Source: Siphlonurus alternatus
Taxonomy: Eukaryota > Arthropoda > Insecta > Ephemeroptera > Siphlonuridae
Length of the DNA stretch: 64,000 nucleotides
Direction: 5' to 3'
Assembly (NCBI GenBank): GCA_949825025.1
Contig: OX463780.1
Location: 41,520,979 to 41,584,978 of the forward strand
A program made the position numbers and the translations under genes. The notes below the pieces were generated by a model. The model was not told the DNA's origin. It ran no database searches and was given only the letters and a program-made list of their open reading frames with translations. Numbering within the stretch: the first letter of the stretch is position 1; every line of letters starts with the position of its first letter. This document shows, piece by piece, positions 1 to 23,117 of this stretch.

Positions 1-526
1 TGTTTATTAAAAATAATATTATATTAAAAAATATTACTTTAATTAAGTTGTCATATATCTTTTCTATGAAAGATTAAAACTATAAACAACATGTAAAACA
101 AACGTTATAACATTTAAATAAACAAGTTGTTTTAGTTCAGTATTTCGATCGTGATGTATGCGTTTTTAAGCTTCATGTAATATTATATATGAGTGCACTA
201 GTTTAAAGCTGACCTTCAGATAATATTAGTTATATTTAATTGACTTTTTTACATCAATAAATTGAAGACAAGTTTGGAAATAATAGGATAATTTTATGAT
301 TGGTATTACCATGATCTACCTCACTGTCAGATTAGCCTGCATTATTACAATTATCATTATTCTATTGTTCTATTTGTGATTCACAAAATTAATCTATATA
401 ATTATAAAATATTATATTGTATCTATTTCTTGTATATAACATATAAAATATTTTGTATCGTGTAAAATAGTACCAACTTTTAAAAGTTCCTTTAATCATT
501 TTCACACATCTTTGGTGTCTTTGCAG
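1..526 (+). other. AT-rich intronic DNA of the M13 peptidase gene
   Basis: The stretch upstream of the first coding exon is AT-rich and ends in a splice acceptor (pyrimidine-rich, then ttgcag at 521-526). It is best read as the last intron of the metallopeptidase gene whose final exon follows. I see no other feature in it. Confidence 0.6.
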
Positions 527-799
527 GCCTACAAGAAGTGGGTAGCGAAGCACGGAGTGGAGGACCGCCTGCCTGGCATCTCGCTAACTCACGAACAGCT
601 GTTCTTCCTCAACTACGCGCAAATCTGGTGCGGCTCGATGAGACCTGAGGACGCCCTTACCAAGATTCGATCCTCCGTTCACTCACCGGGACCAATCCGC
701 GTGCTCGGACCTCTCTCCAACTCAATAGACTTTGCTAAAGCCTATAAATGTCCTCTTGGATCTCCTATGAACCCATTGAAAAAGTGTTCGGTGTGGTAA
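527..799 (+). CDS. M13 metallopeptidase (neprilysin-like), last exon only
   Basis: This exon encodes the C-terminal 90 residues of a neprilysin/endothelin-converting-enzyme-type zinc peptidase, a type II membrane ectoenzyme that trims small peptides. Seen directly: AYKKWVAKHG at the start, then LTHEQLFFLNYAQ, WCGSMRPEDA, VHSPGPIRVLG, FAKAYKCPLGSPMNP and the terminal CSVW followed by TAA at 797-799. In the family these blocks lie after the HExxH and ExxxD zinc-binding motifs. The HSPGPIR block carries the conserved substrate-contacting Arg, and the penultimate Cys of CxVW forms a structural disulfide. The exon opens right after ttgcag at 521-526 in phase 0. The catalytic part and all earlier exons lie left of the window. 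There is no frame damage, and the GC content is clearly above the flanks. Subtype (NEP1-5 or ECE) cannot be assigned. Confidence 0.93.
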   Translation, partial: AYKKWVAKHGVEDRLPGISLTHEQLFFLNYAQIWCGSMRPEDALTKIRSSVHSPGPIRVLGPLSNSIDFAKAYKCPLGSPMNPLKKCSVW

Positions 800-1101
800 A
801 GAGAGAAAGAGAGAAAAAAATCAAAAAAATATTTTTGTTTGTCTTCAACCAGATCATTTTTTTTTTCCTTCTCTTAAGAGAGGATACCTTTTTTTTAATA
901 CGCACAATTATGCTGTGTCCGCACAGGTATGCGGGCTGGAGGCACTGAGTGATTCAATTTAACATTCCTCTTATATATACCCTTTCCCGCCATAAATTTC
1001 ACCCCATCCACTTCCTGTATACTCTTTGCATAACTTATTAATGTTTTGTGTTGCAAATTCCTTGATATTTATGGACAATATCATTAAAAAATACTCCACC
1101 G

Positions 1102-1107
1102 AATAAA
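1102..1107 (+). terminator. Possible polyadenylation signal (AATAAA) of the M13 peptidase gene
   Basis: A canonical AATAAA hexamer occurs about 300 nt after the stop codon. In DNA this AT-rich the motif is expected by chance, so the call rests only on position and strand. Confidence 0.3.
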
Positions 1108-1558
1108 AAAAGGTGTGATTACAAATAATATTATGGTAATAAAAAACATATTCAAATTCTTAATTTTCTCTCTATTTTTTTGAAATATTAAATAATTTTA
1201 TCATTTGAACAATTAAAAAAATAAAATTATGAGATATTATTTTAATATTTTAAAAAAGTTAACTTCATTACTCAATCACTAAACAAAAATTTAACCAATT
1301 TTGATTAAATTTTGCTTTCAATTTGCATTAATTTTTTAATTCAATTTTATAATTATACAAATCCATTTTGCTCAAAGTTGATTAAATTTACAAAAGTAAA
1401 CATTGAATCTTCATTCAAACAAAAACTGCACTCTAAATGAGAAAAAAAAAACAAAACAACAGTAATCCATATCTCTTTTGTGAGTCTTTTGTAAAATAAA
1501 AAAGCATGATAAATATATAACTTACACAAAATTTGTTATTTTTTTTTTATTAATTAAA

Positions 1559-4500
1559 TCACTTCATCTGTAGAAGAACAATGAGGTACGTCAACACGGC
1601 ACCAATTATCTGAAATCAACAAAAGATTATTTAACCTCCAATATATTGATTTTAGATATAAACAAGCAGAAATAACGCCTATTGTTTACACAAACAATGG
1701 GAGCAATATTATCTCCATTGAAAGCTTTTTGTGTGAATTAATAAAACAACAATGCTTTATATTGTGGATAAAATATATTAATAGTGATTAATATTTGATC
1801 CTACTTCTATTAATTAATATATTACAACAAAGAATAATTTATGATGACAGTTTGCATTACAGTAGTACCAATACACCCAATATAATTTATATAAATATAC
1901 ATGCAGCTACGATGCCTACAATTGAGTACATGCATGTAAATACACACAAGTTTATATTAAAAGCTTTTATTCATAATTTTATTAAACAGTAGGCTGGTCT
2001 GAGAGTGATATTATTTTTTGTATTTAATTTAAATTGAGAAAAAAATTTTTAGAACGATTTAATTGGTGAAAAGTGATGTTGAAAAAAATTTGCGTTCTCT
2101 TTTTAAAATTGAAAATTTTCTCTCTTCTAAACTTACACTTTAATTATTTCTTATTTTATACTCGTGAATTTATCGTTTTGTGTTTCGAGAAGTCACACAA
2201 TAGCACTTTCCTTAATTATTTAACGAGCTCCCGTCATTATATTTATTTATAATACTTACGGAAGCGAAGAACTCCAGCGACAAGGCAAAGAACGGTTCTC
2301 CAGGTAGTGATAAAGTTCTCTCGGTGGCGGCGCTGCAGATCATGAGAGCGGCGTGCTGCGTGCCTTGCCGTGACCCCAGCCAGCTGGAGCGGTACGCGGA
2401 TACCTGCAGACGGGACACCTAGACAGGACACGTCATAATTATGTTAATATAATCAAACACAAACTTCTAATCATTTCGACTTGCTGATATTTGAGATGCA
2501 AAACCAGATAAATGATTAGTGGTATAAAATAGTATAGGAAAATTAATTTCAGAATACATCTAGGTCAACTAGATAGTATTAGGAGCTGAAATTCACAAAA
2601 TATAAATTATTTTATTTTACTGTATTCACAGTATAGAACAGCCAATGCAAGGTTTTCCTAATTAACCCGTAAAAAAATCCATCTCACCAACAAAATAATA
2701 TAGTGATTTTACAAGAAACTCTCTTGACTCATTTTTTTTTCTAACAATAAGATTGTAACAACGAGCAAAAATTTACGGGAAATAAATAAAAAAAAGTTCA
2801 ATTTTGTTTGAGGTTTAAAGACAATAAAAAATTTTATCCTCAAATTAGAGTTAAATAATGAATTCAGAACAAGGGACATCAATTCACACACAAAAAAATG
2901 TATTGTATTGCAATTTGCATGATATAATTCCATACCTTAATGCGTATTTGCTGTCCAACGTTGCAGTGTAAAAAGGTTTGCATCAAGGCCATGAATGCAA
3001 AAGTAAGTAGCACGCACGTGTTCAGTACATCTGTGAACTCCTAAGTAAAACAAATGAAAAGAGTAAGTTACTTACATAATTTATTATCTAAAAATGAAAA
3101 AAAAAAAAAACAAAAAAAAAACTGGGTATACCAGCACCAAATTTGGACTCACTGGATAAGCTCATGAAGATTGAGATTGATTATTTGTGTTTGATTATTA
3201 GATTGATTAAATTTGAATAAAATGCAGCAAATTGTTATCAAGTATATTTTTATAATATATAATTAGTATTGTATATTTATTTATATAATATATGTAAGAT
3301 ACACATATATACATATACATATTATATTATTATATAGATTAGTATATATTATTATACGTTAATACTTCTAATTAAGTAATTACTGATACTAATAAGACGA
3401 GCGTTAAAATTAATTTCATTTCAGATAAGCACTTTTCCTCTTGACCATGAATACATATTTGTTTTACTGTTATTTCAAATTTATATGAATTAAATTTATA
3501 ATTCTATCAAAAATACAGCTAGAAGTTCGAGGTTTCAAATTACATTTTTTTTTATTTTTTTTTATTTTGAAATTTCACACATCAGTACGAAAGTACTGCA
3601 AAATTCAAAGTTGCAAAAAATTGTTCACATTTCCATCTATTTGCAGTAGGGAAATATATTTGGCTGCTACCTTGACGGCGAGGTACGCGATGAGACACAT
3701 CTGCAGCGTGTTGACAATCACCGTGAGGATCACGCACGGGGCTGTGATTGTGTTGACGCTCTGAAGAACTCTGAGAAAGGCGGGAATTATAAATGACGTA
3801 TTGATGATGTATATTCTATTAATTTAATAATATTTCAAGTTCATTTTTTTCTGACAATAAATATTAACATTTTTTTACAAATTTAATAGATAATAAATTT
3901 ATAACTCATTGAGAATGAGTAAAATAATGAATTTATTTTATAATGAATTAAATGAATAAAACTTTGGCGTTAAAAGATAAAATGAACAAATGTAAGCCAT
4001 GAAGTTATTATTTGCTATAAGAAACTGCTTTTTTTTTTTTTTTTTTAGAAAGTGGATGTTTTTTATTTTGTTTACCGAAGGCTCGAAGTAAGTAATTTAT
4101 ATTTTGCATTAAATTTAATAATTCAAAATTTCAAAATTCACAATTAATTTGTTTTGAAAGCCCATATGAATTTTATAAAACATATATTACTGAATTCATA
4201 CAAGTAGAACAATTCATTCACTAAATTATATATATCTGTGTAAAATTTATGTTTGTTTAACTTACTTTGTCAGTTCATGTTGAAAGTCTAACCAAGGAGC
4301 AAGTCCTGAATTTCCACTAGACTTGTCAGACAGACTTAATGAGTCATTAAGATCACTAATAAGAAAATCAAACTCCTCAAGAATAAGTTGATACCATGAA
4401 AAGAAAAGCATCTCTGTGGCTATAACCTTACCAGTGACCGCTATCATGATAATGTAAATAACAAAGGAATAAAATGAAAACGCGCTGGTGGGAATGTTTC

Positions 4501-5104
4501 TAAATATCACGTCGGTCGTTGACCAAGTCTCAATAAAATCCAATGTCATATTATCATCAAATTTCACTTTTAATCTGTCATTTTTATCTAGTCCTAGTTG
4601 GTGTGACATGTTTACGGAACTGATTGTAATACCAATTGCATAAACCACACAATAGAATGTAACTAAACAATATGTGTACCTGGATATGCGAGGTATTATT
4701 TCGCACTGCTTTGATTTAAACTTTGAGTGATTCAATATTTTTTTAAACGTATTGATTATTTTCTCTATCTTATTTCTTTTAATTAAAATATAAAATGTTC
4801 GAAAAACAGATTGCATTATACCAACAAATCCTAAAAACATATAAAATGCAATAGATAGTTTTGATAATGAATATAGCATATTATATAATGTGGTCATACC
4901 AAATATGATAACTAATGAATTAACTAGAATAATAAGTGTCCAGGCCATGATATATGCAGCGCCACGTAATCGTAGCGGCGGAACGCGAAACCAGTGTCCG
5001 AACATAAAGTTGAGCACCAAAATGATGTGAAATCCGCGGCCTAGACCAACCACCTCCTGCTGTTCACGGTGTTTGGAGTTCGGAGGTAACTTCTTCTTAG
5101 CCAT
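1559..5104 (-). CDS. GR-type 7TM chemoreceptor, array gene 1 (417 aa)
   Basis: Five coding exons on the minus strand: 5104-4266, 3770-3671, 3040-2936, 2418-2260, 1609-1559. All have GT-AG borders and join in frame to 417 aa. Predicted helices: TM1 about 49-72, TM2 84-106, TM3 144-164, TM4 209-232 (all exon 1), TM5 in exon 2, TM6 in exon 3, TM7 across the exon 4/5 junction. Exon 5 reads GAVLTYLIVLLQMK, the TYhhhhhQ signature of insect gustatory receptors (family knowledge). Members are thought to be ligand-gated cation channels in sensory neurons. Exon 1 ends in WLDFQHELT, and the corresponding site in its paralogues is W-x-FHHxVTR. It is the most 3' member of the array and differs most in exon 4, where RTLSLPGEP replaces the usual RGMALPGAP. 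The ligand is unknown. Confidence 0.9.
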
Positions 5105-5672
5105 CTTGGGGGAGCACTGCTCTTCACTGAACTGAGAAGTTTTTTTTTAAGGTATGAAAGTGAAGTCACTATCAGTAATCTCCTAGGAAACTAAATGTAT
5201 TGTTTATTTATTGTACTTAAAATAGATAATATAATTGAATTTATAATATCTTTGAAGTGCTTTGTACATATATAATTTATAATCTAACTATTATTAATTT
5301 ATTATTTAATACACACAGAAGATAAGTGATTAATAGCTTATTATATTATTTAATCAATTTTATGTAGTTATGATTTTAAATTGATATTTATGTTAAAATT
5401 AATTTATATCTACATATCACAACAAAATAAGGTTATTTATTTAAACACTGTTATAGGTATAACGCGTTATATTTTAAATGAAATTGCTTCTACTTCCATT
5501 TAAGATTCCACCAAAATGCATTTCCATTAAAATATCATGTCTATTACTACAATATGAATATACTATCAATATCAGCAATATCAGCTTATTTTTAGAAAAT
5601 TAAAAAGTTGGAAATGGCATTGATATGTGTGGTGACTTTATTTTGTTTAAATTTAAGTATATTTACGTAGTT

Positions 5673-5730
<58 letters not shown>

Positions 5731-6100
5731 TATATATTATATCACTCATAACTTGATGTCAAACGTCACCGATAAGCCACTTTTAACACTTTATAGACAC
5801 TTTTTAACCCCCCTTCGGTATTACGGTATTACTAACATTTTTCAAGCGTCTCAAGAAAAATGAGCATAAATAATAGAAACATCTTAATTTTATTATATTA
5901 TATTGCAGCTTTTATACTGCAACTTGATATGTTTTAATCCCAGATCCTGACAGTATTAATTACAATTGAGTTTTATTTTATTTTTTGTATTTCTTATTTC
6001 ATTGATTAAAAAAAAAATGTTAATAATACAATAAATGAGATCTTTACAAATGACATAAATTAAACATTTGTTATAACTGCATGTAAGTAAATTGCTTGAA
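5105..6100. other. Intergenic AT-rich spacer between array genes 1 and 2
   Basis: This stretch lies between the start codon of array gene 1 and the stop codon of gene 2. Apart from a TA microsatellite I see no coding or structured feature. The promoter of gene 1 should lie in the right-adjacent part, but no element can be picked out with confidence. Confidence 0.6.
5675..5724. repeat. (TA)n microsatellite
   Basis: About 25 uninterrupted TA units in the spacer upstream of array gene 1. Confidence 0.95.
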
Positions 6101-15935
<9,835 letters not shown>

Positions 15936-16894
15936 CGTGAAGTCGACTACACTGAAAGTCCGTAAGAAGAAGATAGATAGTGCTATTATATTGGTTATCA
16001 TCAAGAGTCACCTAGGAGACAGATATTCTTTGCTCTCACTAACAATAAGTAGCTTACTTACTTATTGATATTATGTTATCTATTTTATCACGATGTGCAA
16101 TACATTTCATATATTATATAACGATGAAATAATGTTACTATTATAACTTAGTACAACAGTTAAAATTTCAGGAATTTTCATTTATTACGCTTACCCCATC
16201 CAGAATTGCGTCGGAAATGGAACGAAAAAGCTCTCGACGAATCAGAAAATTCAAAATTTCCGAATACAACACGCTAATTATTCATTGAAAAAAAAAAAAA
16301 AAAAAGTGTCGCATTTTTTTTTTTTTTTTAAGTATAAGCAGAAACTTCGTTTACAAAAATTAAATTCATTCGTATATCTGTTTTATTTATGTGATATGAA
16401 GTTATGTAGTCTCACCGTAGTCCATCGGTATTTTATTGTTGTGATCGAGGCACATTCATAAAGTTATTCATCAATCAGTTTACGTTGATGCAGGTATAGG
16501 CTATGTATAGTAAGTATTAAACGTTATATACGCAATACGCACATGCATCAATGATACTCTACAATGTAATCTTAATTACTTCTACCCATTCCATATTTTG
16601 TTATACATGCTAAAAAAAAACTAAATTCATAAAGTTTTGTTTTACATAAATTTAATAGAAATCAATGATTTATGATTCACACAAATCAAAATCAAAATTT
16701 TATGTTAAAGATAGTATGGGTTAATTAAAATAGAAAATTATAACCCTTACTTAATAGCTAACTGTATATATACATGTTTAAATATTACATTGGATTATTT
16801 ATTTCTTGAAATTGTATTTTATAATTAAAGGTATTTTTTTTTTTAAATTGAGGTATGTGTTTACATTATAAAAATTATTTATTATAAATATTTT

Positions 16895-17048
16895 GCGTCC
16901 CTCAGTCACAGGCAAATGCCGGGTTGGATTGCATATGCAGAGCCCGCAAAACGCTCAAGTTAGAGTTTCGGAAGGCTCGGGGTTTCAAAGTAGTATGTAA
17001 TTAGTAATTAATAGCACCCAATAGGGTTTGATAAAAAAAAAATATATT
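16895..17048 (+). mobile_element. 5S-derived SINE, 5'-truncated copy
   Basis: It matches the 3' body of the longer copy at 31490-31879. Shared blocks are GGCAAATGCC, GGATTGCA, AGAGCCCGC, AACGCTCAAGTTA, TTTCGGAAGG and CGGGGTTTCAAAGTAGTAT, followed by GGGTTTGAT and an A-run. The 5S-like head is absent, as expected from 5' truncation during target-primed reverse transcription. Confidence 0.75.
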
Positions 17049-17371
17049 TTAATGAAAAACACACGTATATTCTGTACATATCTACGTTATAAAGCTAGAT
17101 TAATAATTTAATATATGAAACTAATAATAATAATTCTAATAGTGTGTAATAGAGATATTTTTTAAAACACACTTTATTAGGAATGATCAAAACTAAAAAT
17201 AATATATAAATGGAATTTATTAGCATTTCAGTTAAGCAATTTAACATTAAACATATATAGAAAAAAAAAAGACAAGCAAATTAAAACAGTACAGTGTAAT
17301 GATGAAAATAATATTAAATTTTAATGCTGCATCATTGATATATTATTATACGTACACTCGTCACTACGTAC

Positions 17372-17466
17372 ACTTGCAGCCTTGTTAATCACCATGCTGT
17401 GTTATAATTCTTACGGGACATGGTGATTATTGTGATTAACAAGGCCGCAAAGTGAAATTTTCTGAG
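17372..17466. mobile_element. Small MITE, family J (about 95 bp)
   Basis: Inverted repeat whose arms contain GCAGCCTTGTTAATCACCATG and its complement. The right end reads AGTGAAATTTTCTGAGG. The same element occurs at 43551-43653. Confidence 0.75.
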
Positions 17467-17490
17467 GTGAAGACTATAATAATGTGCAAA

Positions 17491-20400
17491 TTACATATGG
17501 AATTCAAGCAAAACGATGAAGTATGTAAATACTGCTCCCATAATCTGCAACAAAATTTGTTTACTAAATTTACATGCGATGTAATTTTTTCAAGGTAAAT
17601 TCTATAATTTCAAGGAATGAAGTATTGACCTCAAAATTTTTTATTGCAGAAATGGAAAATGGATAGAGCGTGCAAAATTATGCTATCCTGATTTTTTCAT
17701 ATTTTTTAGATCCCGGGAACTATTTTTAAAAAAATAATTATTGAAAGTCCTTTTTGTGACGTCACGAGGCGGCAAGTCCTATCTTTTTCTTAAAGAGCGG
17801 CGCCTCGTGACGTCACAAAAAGATCTTTCAATAATTTTTTAAAAATAGTTCCCGAAATCTAAAAAATCTAAAAAAAATCAGGGTAGCATAACTTTTCCCG
17901 CTCTATCCATTGTAATAAAAAAAAATTGAGGTCGATACTCAATTCCTTTTACATGAGACCTGAGATTGCAGGGATTTGCGGATAAGAAAAGAACAGAAAA
18001 TATGCTCGAGGAACCCTGCTCTGTCCTCTCTCCCTCCAATAACCATTTAAAAATTAGCTATAATAATACACACTTAATGAACTCCAAAACAAAATATTGC
18101 ATTATCAGAATTAATATGCCATATCATTGTATGATTATTTTTCCAATCAATTTACTTTCATCCAAGCTTACGTTTACGTTTAATTATTTATAAGATGGCC
18201 ACGTACCCAGTCTTTTTGACCTTAACTGTACAATACATAAAATGTACAAATTATATAAAATTGTAAAATTTATTTATTCTTTTATTTTATTGTACGAGAT
18301 ATATATCGACTAGACAATTTCTGGGGAAGGTTATAATATCCTGCATAATCTTAATATTTTCTTTTTCGTAGGCTTTATCGTGAAGTCTATGGAGGCATAG
18401 TTTAATCTAAAGTAACGTTTCTTTGAACGGTTGCTCATCTTCTTAAATTTCCCTATATTCCAAATAAATATTGTATGCATTATTTGTGTGTTCAAGCAAG
18501 GGTACCCGGACTACCCAGTTCGAGTTATCCCGAAGTGTGCTGAAAACCAGCAATTGCAAATTGCTTTTTTTAAAAACCTTGTTGCCATTTGTGGATATTT
18601 CTACCGATAAAAAAATATCTTACCGTTGCAAAGAACTCCAGTGACAATGCAAAGAAGGGTGCTCCTGGTAGTGCCATGCCTCGCTCGTTGGCGGCGCTGC
18701 AGATCATGAGAGCGGCGTGCTGCGTGCCTTGCCGTGACCTCAGCCAGCTGGAGCAATATGCGGTCACGTGTAGATGGGATACCTGAAGATGACACGTGTC
18801 AGCATACGATACCACGTAAAAACAAATAATTAAATATTACCTTTTCGCGAATCTTATGACCCCAAATGCAATACATAAATAGTTGATGAAGTGAAATTGT
18901 CGCAAAAAGCACAAGGGAAAATGCATTTGATGGATCTAGGAATTTCTGAAACATATAAAGATTTTTTAAAATAAATTAGAATATACGAATATATAACATC
19001 AGCTCTATTTCTTTAATAATGCAGAATTAATGTATATTACTGTAGCATAATATGCATAATAGCATAATAATGTATACTATATAGTAGTTACTGTACATAC
19101 AGTAAGTAAACCAAGAATTTTTCAACTCCTAACTGAAATCTCTTTGCGACTTATTATTATTTTTTTTAATTGTAGATAAATCAAAATGTTTATCATGAAA
19201 CACGTTGACATTTTAGTTTAAACAGTCGGAATGATATCCTTCTTCGTTCATTCTTCATTCGTTCTTTAGAAATCAAGATTTTTTTTTTTTAAATTTTGTT
19301 ATAAATTTTTCTTTCAAGCTCAATAACATAATAATTAAAACAGAAATGCCTACCTTCACAATAACAACAGCCACGAGGCACATTTGGAGGGCGCTAAATA
19401 GAACGGCGATGACGACAGCTGGGGACGTAATGTCGTTGATGTCGTGGAGTATCCTGCATATAAAAAAAGTTCTTGAGAGCTATGTACAAGAAACGTTAAA
19501 ATATAACAAATTTTCACATTGATTTGCATTTCGCAAATTTTAAATACAAACAAATAGACCACAAAAGTTGAACTAGTTATATATACGTTACTGTCATGAA
19601 TGCTCATGAGAAAACTATTATTAAATTTTTTATGCAGTGACGCTTTTCAAAACTGGAAAAATATCAAATATTTTTATGATTTTTAACTTACCTTATCAAG
19701 CTGCGATGAAAATCAAGCCACGATGAAAGATGCTCGTCGTCTTGTGATTCATTCGAGAGACTTATTGCGTCATCCAGATCACGAATTAGAACTTTTAGCC
19801 CCTCAATCACCAGCCAGTACCACGCATAAAACATCACATCCGATACCATTAACTTACCTACACTCAGAAATGCAAACGTGTACGTTATACGCATGTAAAT
19901 AAAAAAATTGGTATGATCTATTTCATCTTTTCTTGTCTGATCTGAGCCTATTTCTACAAACTCCAAGCAAACATCTTTGAAGAAATGACTCGATGTTGAA
20001 TTTTTATATGCTATTGAGTTCTCCAAATCTACTTTTAAGCTATTATAATTAGTAATTAGGGCCCAGGTATAAAATGACATAAGACATATGATTGAAATCA
20101 CAATGTAACGAGATAATACCGTGGTTTTTAAATGAGAGCCGCGAAACTGTTTGTGATTGACTAAACTTTGCATAGATGACATTAATTTTTCAATTTTTTT
20201 CTTATTTCGAATTAAAATATATGCACGCAATGAACATTTAGTAACACCTAAAAATCCAGTTGCGTAATAAACTACTTTAGAAAAATCTGACGTATTTTTA
20301 AAAATCAAATAAATACCCCCAATAGAAATACCAGTTAACATAAAAGTAAGAATAAATGCATAAATCTGGATAGCAAAATATCCAAAACTAAAGCGTTTAA

Positions 20401-20536
20401 TATTGATAGGAGGAGTGTTAAATGATCGTCCGAATATTAGACTTAAAACTGAAATGAAGCGAAATCCAAAGCCCAGATCTATTTGATTTGGTGTCAGAGA
20501 AATTTGTTGTTTTACGTGAAGCAAACTATCGGCCAT
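17491..20536 (-). CDS. GR-type 7TM chemoreceptor, array gene 3 (420 aa)
   Basis: Exons on the minus strand: 20536-19692, 19453-19354, 18945-18841, 18782-18624, 17544-17491. They join in frame to 420 aa. It begins MADSLLHVKQQ, then DLGFGFRF. Four hydrophobic helices lie in exon 1, which ends WLDFHRSLI. Exon 2 reads ILHDINDITSPAVVIAVLF (TM5). Exon 3 carries YCIWGHKIREK after TM6. Exon 4 has LRSRQGTQHAALMICSAAN and RGMALPGAPFFALSLEFFA. The TM7 motif is FTYFIVLLEFHM, so the signature Gln is Glu417 here, unlike the other six genes. Intron 4 holds the family E foldback. Probable sensory-neuron cation channel subunit by family; ligand unknown. Confidence 0.9.
17613..17948. mobile_element. Foldback element, family E, copy 1 (about 336 bp)
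   Basis: Inverted repeat with ends AGGAATGAAGTATTGACCTC and its near-complement. The arms meet at a GC-rich core containing TGACGTCACGAGGCGG on one side and its complement on the other. A diverged second copy lies at 36483-36807. No coding capacity. It lies in intron 4 of array gene 3. Confidence 0.85.
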
Positions 20537-20973
20537 GATCGAGACTCAGTAAAACCAACTGTTGTCAGATACTCAGGCTGTTGAGCTGACAATAGTTGAA
20601 CCCGCGTACGTCATGGCACTTCTTTATCTCCACTATCTCATAGGAGACATAAGTTAAAGATAGTTGAAGTATGGGATACTATGGGATACGTATCGCAGCT
20701 AATAGGTTTATATTTTATATAACTTCTTAACATCAGAATTATTATCAGGTGGTTAAGATTTTTTATATTCCGCAGACGTAAGCGTGGATTTTTTTTCTCC
20801 ACCCTCCCCACCCTCCACCCCCTTTGTATTTAATCTAAGTGGTATAGGATCTCCCCCTAATTTTTTAATTTATCATGAATATCATGAGCCCATCAGTTTC
20901 AGTAATTTTTTACAATACATACAGCATTAGAATTTATGAATAAAATTATTTAGAATGTAGCATTCATGTTATG

Positions 20974-21004
<31 letters not shown>

Positions 21005-21351
21005 GATAATATATATATAAGTCTTTTATTAAACACAAAAGTGTACATATGTGGGAATAAAATTAATTATAATTATAGTTACTTATAGTTACTATAATAC
21101 AATCATTAATTGAAAATTGTATAAAATTGTATAAATATTAATATTTTGAATAAGTATAAAATATTCATTATTAATATTATTATTTAAGTTCAGCAATAGA
21201 AGCTCATATGAAAATTTATAACTTAACTTCATTTATTTAATATATTTAGTTTTTTTGCGGTGTTCGACCAGTATTATAATTATATTGGTATATTATATAG
21301 CGCAATTTCAATAAAATCCATAATATATATCATTGCAAATGAAACAAACTA
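20537..21351. other. Intergenic AT-rich spacer upstream of array gene 3
   Basis: Contains an (AT)n tract at about 20980-21004 and a C-rich patch near 20795-20822. No gene or structured element was recognised. Confidence 0.6.
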
Positions 21352-22395
21352 CAGACTGGGCCAGAAATGGTGTTCCGATCGTACGCTAAATTTTCGGCGG
21401 GAGGATTTTCAGCTAGAAAGTTGAAATTTGGCATACATAAAGCCAAGGGTTGTAAGTTTTTTTGACATGTTGATTTGATTTGATTTGATTTGTTTATTGG
21501 ATCCAATACAGAATACAGAAATGCCATATTATGGATACATGATATAGTACATCTTCAACAAAAAAAAAACAACGTAATGTTAGAATTTTTTTAAAATCAC
21601 TCTTTCATGACTTTTTAGGGGTGGATTCATGATTTGCATTACTTCCTTATGGGATTTCCATGTTAAATTAAGTTGATAGAAAAATTTTGTCTGATCAGCA
21701 CCAAATTTTTTTTTCTGGAGGGTTCAAAACACGTTGAATCTAATGGTGTAATTTAAAATGTGATAAAAACAACTCCTAATGACATATTGACCCTTACTAC
21801 GTTAAAAAATGATTGTATCCAAATTTTGACATTACCATTGAAACGAACTCATTTTTTTACCCCAGAAAACATATTTGAATTTTTTAAATCAGAGATATTT
21901 AAGGATTTCATCATTAGGGGTGAAAATACCAACCCCTAAAAATTAAATCCTTAACTAACTCCGATTTAAAAAATTTAAAGGTGTTTTCTGGGGTAAAAAA
22001 ATGAGCTTGTTTCAATGGTGATGTCAAAATTTGGATACAATAATTTTTTAACATAGTAAGGGTCAATATGTCGTTAGGGGTTGTTTTCATCACATTTTAA
22101 ATTGCACCATTAGATTCAACGTGTTTTGACCCCCCCCCCCAGAAAAAAAATTGATGCTGATCAGACAAAATTTTTCTATCAACTTAATTTAACATGGAAA
22201 TCCCATAAGGAAGTAATGCAAATCATGAATCCACCCCTAAAAAGTCATGAAAGAGTGATCTTAAAAAAATTCTAACACATGTCAAAAAAACTTACAACCC
22301 TTGGCTTTATGTATGCCAAATTTCAACTTTCTAGCTGAAAGTCCTCCCGCCGAAAATTTAGCGTACAATCGGAACACCATTTCTGGCCCAGTCTG
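21352..22395. mobile_element. Foldback element, family C (about 1.04 kb, arms about 470 nt)
   Basis: It starts CAGACTGGGCCAGAAATGG and ends with the exact complement, and TA lies just outside both ends (21350-21351 and 22396-22397). The arms match over nearly the full length, meeting near 21925. The left arm carries a 110-bp insertion (21471-21580) that is missing from the right arm. TA borders fit a Tc1/mariner-like MITE. No ORF of note. Confidence 0.88.
21471..21580. mobile_element. Short insertion inside the family C foldback
   Basis: This segment interrupts the left arm. The uninterrupted target is visible in the right arm near 22276. It opens with four TGATT-type repeats and a TTTATTGGATCC block and ends near an A-rich stretch, with a short ATGT duplication at its borders. 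It resembles the 3' end of a retroposon, but the source family is not identified. Confidence 0.6.
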
Positions 22396-22397
22396 TA

Positions 22398-23117
22398 TAT
22401 GTTTTGTATATTATTCAATTATTCATTATATTTAATACAATAACATTAAGAGTACCAAGTCGAATATCAACGAGCTCAAAATATTTAAAATAACAAAATA
22501 TAATAAAATTGAGTTCAATCAGGTTAATGATTTGAGCTATCGCTTTTAATTGTCATATTTTTGCTCTCTTTTGTGTTTTTTCAGTTCACGTGTATTAGGT
22601 AGCATTTGCCCTTCGGTAATTTAACACAGTTTACAGTATTTCCGAAATATATTTTTTAGTTTGCTCTGCTCTACTGTACATGAAGCTAGTGCATTAATGC
22701 AGTTTCTATAACCATCAGTGTAACTCTACTGTATATAATATACTCCATAATATATAAAATATATAGTTTATAATGTTTATACTTTGATGCCATTGCAAAA
22801 CTTCCTACCATCTATATTTATTTTATTAATAAATAAGAATTAATTAATATTCAAAGTTTATATAAATTCTTAATAACAGTATATTATAAATATTATTGAC
22901 TTCTGTACACAATATTAAATTATAAATATATATAATTAATTGTTTGAAAATATTCAAAATAAGGTTTCGTGAAAAAAGTCTGGCGCAAGAAAACAAAAAT
23001 TACAGTACAAAAATACAAGAGCAACAAGATCATTTTATTATTATTTTTTTAGAGGTTATTTAATTTTAGATATTACAATGATTTTTTTTAACACACAAGT
23101 GACTAATATTATGAATT
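22398..23117. other. Intergenic AT-rich spacer downstream of array gene 4
   Basis: 3' flank of array gene 4. Nothing beyond simple AT-rich sequence was recognised. Confidence 0.6.

Larger units (their letters stand above)
15936..17490. other. Intergenic spacer between array genes 2 and 3
   Basis: Upstream flank of array gene 2. It contains the truncated 5S-SINE copy and the family J MITE listed separately. The rest is AT-rich, with a poly(A)/poly(T) pair around 16288-16331, and nothing else is recognised. Confidence 0.6.
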
